Shown here one piece after another: positions 52,494-52,908 of a stretch of 52,908 nt of DNA. A program made the position numbers and the translations under genes. The notes under the pieces were generated by a model that made no database searches, had not been told where the DNA came from, and worked only from the letters and a program-made list of their open reading frames with translations. How positions within the stretch are numbered: position 1 is the first letter of the stretch; each line of letters starts with the position of its first letter. This DNA comes from Bacteroidaceae bacterium (GTDB lineage Bacteria; Bacteroidota; Bacteroidia; Bacteroidales; Bacteroidaceae), in assembly GCA_017472635.1 (NCBI GenBank), contig JAFUPU010000065.1, positions 1 to 52,908 of the forward strand, in the 5' to 3' direction.

Positions 52494-52908
52494 TTATCGG
52501 ATGATAAACTTGTTACCGTTTTGGATAACGATTCCCTTATAGTTCTTGTTAACCTGCTGACCCATTACGTTGTACATAGGAGCATCGGGGTTCAGTGTCT
52601 TGGCTACGGTAATCACTTCTACACCGCTGGGGTCATCTCCGGGTTGTTCTTCAATCACAGGCTTGTCAAGCTCGTTCTTGATGCTGGGGTCTTTCTCCCA
52701 GTTGTAACCTTCCAATTCATCGGCATGTACCATGTACACTACGATGGTTGTACCTACCTGGTTGTTACCGTCGAACAAGAACTTCAGGTCAGAGAACCAA
52801 CCCAATTCGTCGCTGAATACGGCAACCGGAGCAACCTCTGCATTCTTGGCTTCGGGGCTGTAAGGATAAGGAAGCTTTTTAATCTCTTCGTTGTCCATGA
52901 TGTCACGT
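52494..52908 (-). CDS. Secreted protein, 3' end only
   Basis: The reading frame is open to the window edge (at least 138 codons), so this is the C-terminal part of a longer gene. The last ~30 residues (APMYNVMGQQVNKNYKGIVIQNGNKFIIR pattern: Y-N-x-x-G-Q-x-V, then GIVI) are the small C-terminal domain seen on many Bacteroidales extracellular proteins. Upstream is a beta-rich segment (VGTTIVVYMVHADEL). It precedes the SusC operon on the same strand and might be a surface enzyme or binding protein of that locus; the domain that would tell is outside the window. Confidence 0.65.
   Translation of the reverse strand, partial: RDIMDNEEIKKLPYPYSPEAKNAEVAPVAVFSDELGWFSDLKFLFDGNNQVGTTIVVYMVHADELEGYNWEKDPSIKNELDKPVIEEQPGDDPSGVEVITVAKTLNPDAPMYNVMGQQVNKNYKGIVIQNGNKFIIR

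Overview
The window is a chromosomal segment of a gut-type Bacteroidales bacterium, Bacteroidaceae-like; I cannot resolve the genus. Evidence: a SusC/SusD pair, NVEALA-family peptides beside 6-bladed beta-propeller lipoproteins, a BspA-type leucine-rich-repeat protein, acidic SEC-C-tailed SecA, many lipoproteins, and repeated promoters of the Bacteroides sigma-ABfr type (TTTG, about 19-21 nt, TAnnTTTG). No integrase, transposase, CRISPR array or rRNA was recognised.

Region 1 (1-26271, all on the + strand) is the most unusual part. It opens with two small Cys-containing secreted peptides carrying the NVEALA/GVEALA motif. Each is preceded by the same ~80-bp leader and overlaps a downstream 6-bladed beta-propeller lipoprotein; one further propeller lies between them. 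Tightly packed behind them are two large barrel-less MG2/TonB-plug-like secreted proteins, a membrane-anchored thioredoxin-like protein, a transglutaminase/discoidin lipoprotein, a signal peptidase I and an O-antigen-ligase-like membrane protein with TPRs. A new promoter then starts an efflux operon (lipoprotein adaptor, RND pump, TolC, second RND pump). Its adaptor and pump genes are separated by another propeller plus thioredoxin-like pair, AT-rich and related to the genes at the start. My working hypothesis is that these genes form a maturation, folding and export system for NVEALA peptides; this is inference from context.

Region 2 (26272-42746) is mostly housekeeping: a candidate small RNA, slyD-like FKBP plus aroC, a MORN protein, pta-ackA, folP-dacA, murF followed by a DUF4105 protein and a probably inactive alkaline-phosphatase-fold protein, secA, a DUF6340-type lipoprotein, an acidic unknown protein and tRNA-Leu(CAA) with a near-ideal promoter and terminator.

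Region 3 (42747-52908) is accessory. Just after the tRNA lies a symmetric repeat element made of four TCAC-N4-GTGA palindromes at exact 22-bp spacing between 10-bp inverted repeats, followed by 21-bp and 32-bp tandem repeats. Then, on the - strand, come a BspA-like protein, a beta-helix protein without a signal peptide, a gene-poor stretch with two strong hairpins, a SusC-SusD-lipoprotein operon for uptake of an unknown glycan or other nutrient, and the 3' end of a secreted protein that runs off the window edge.
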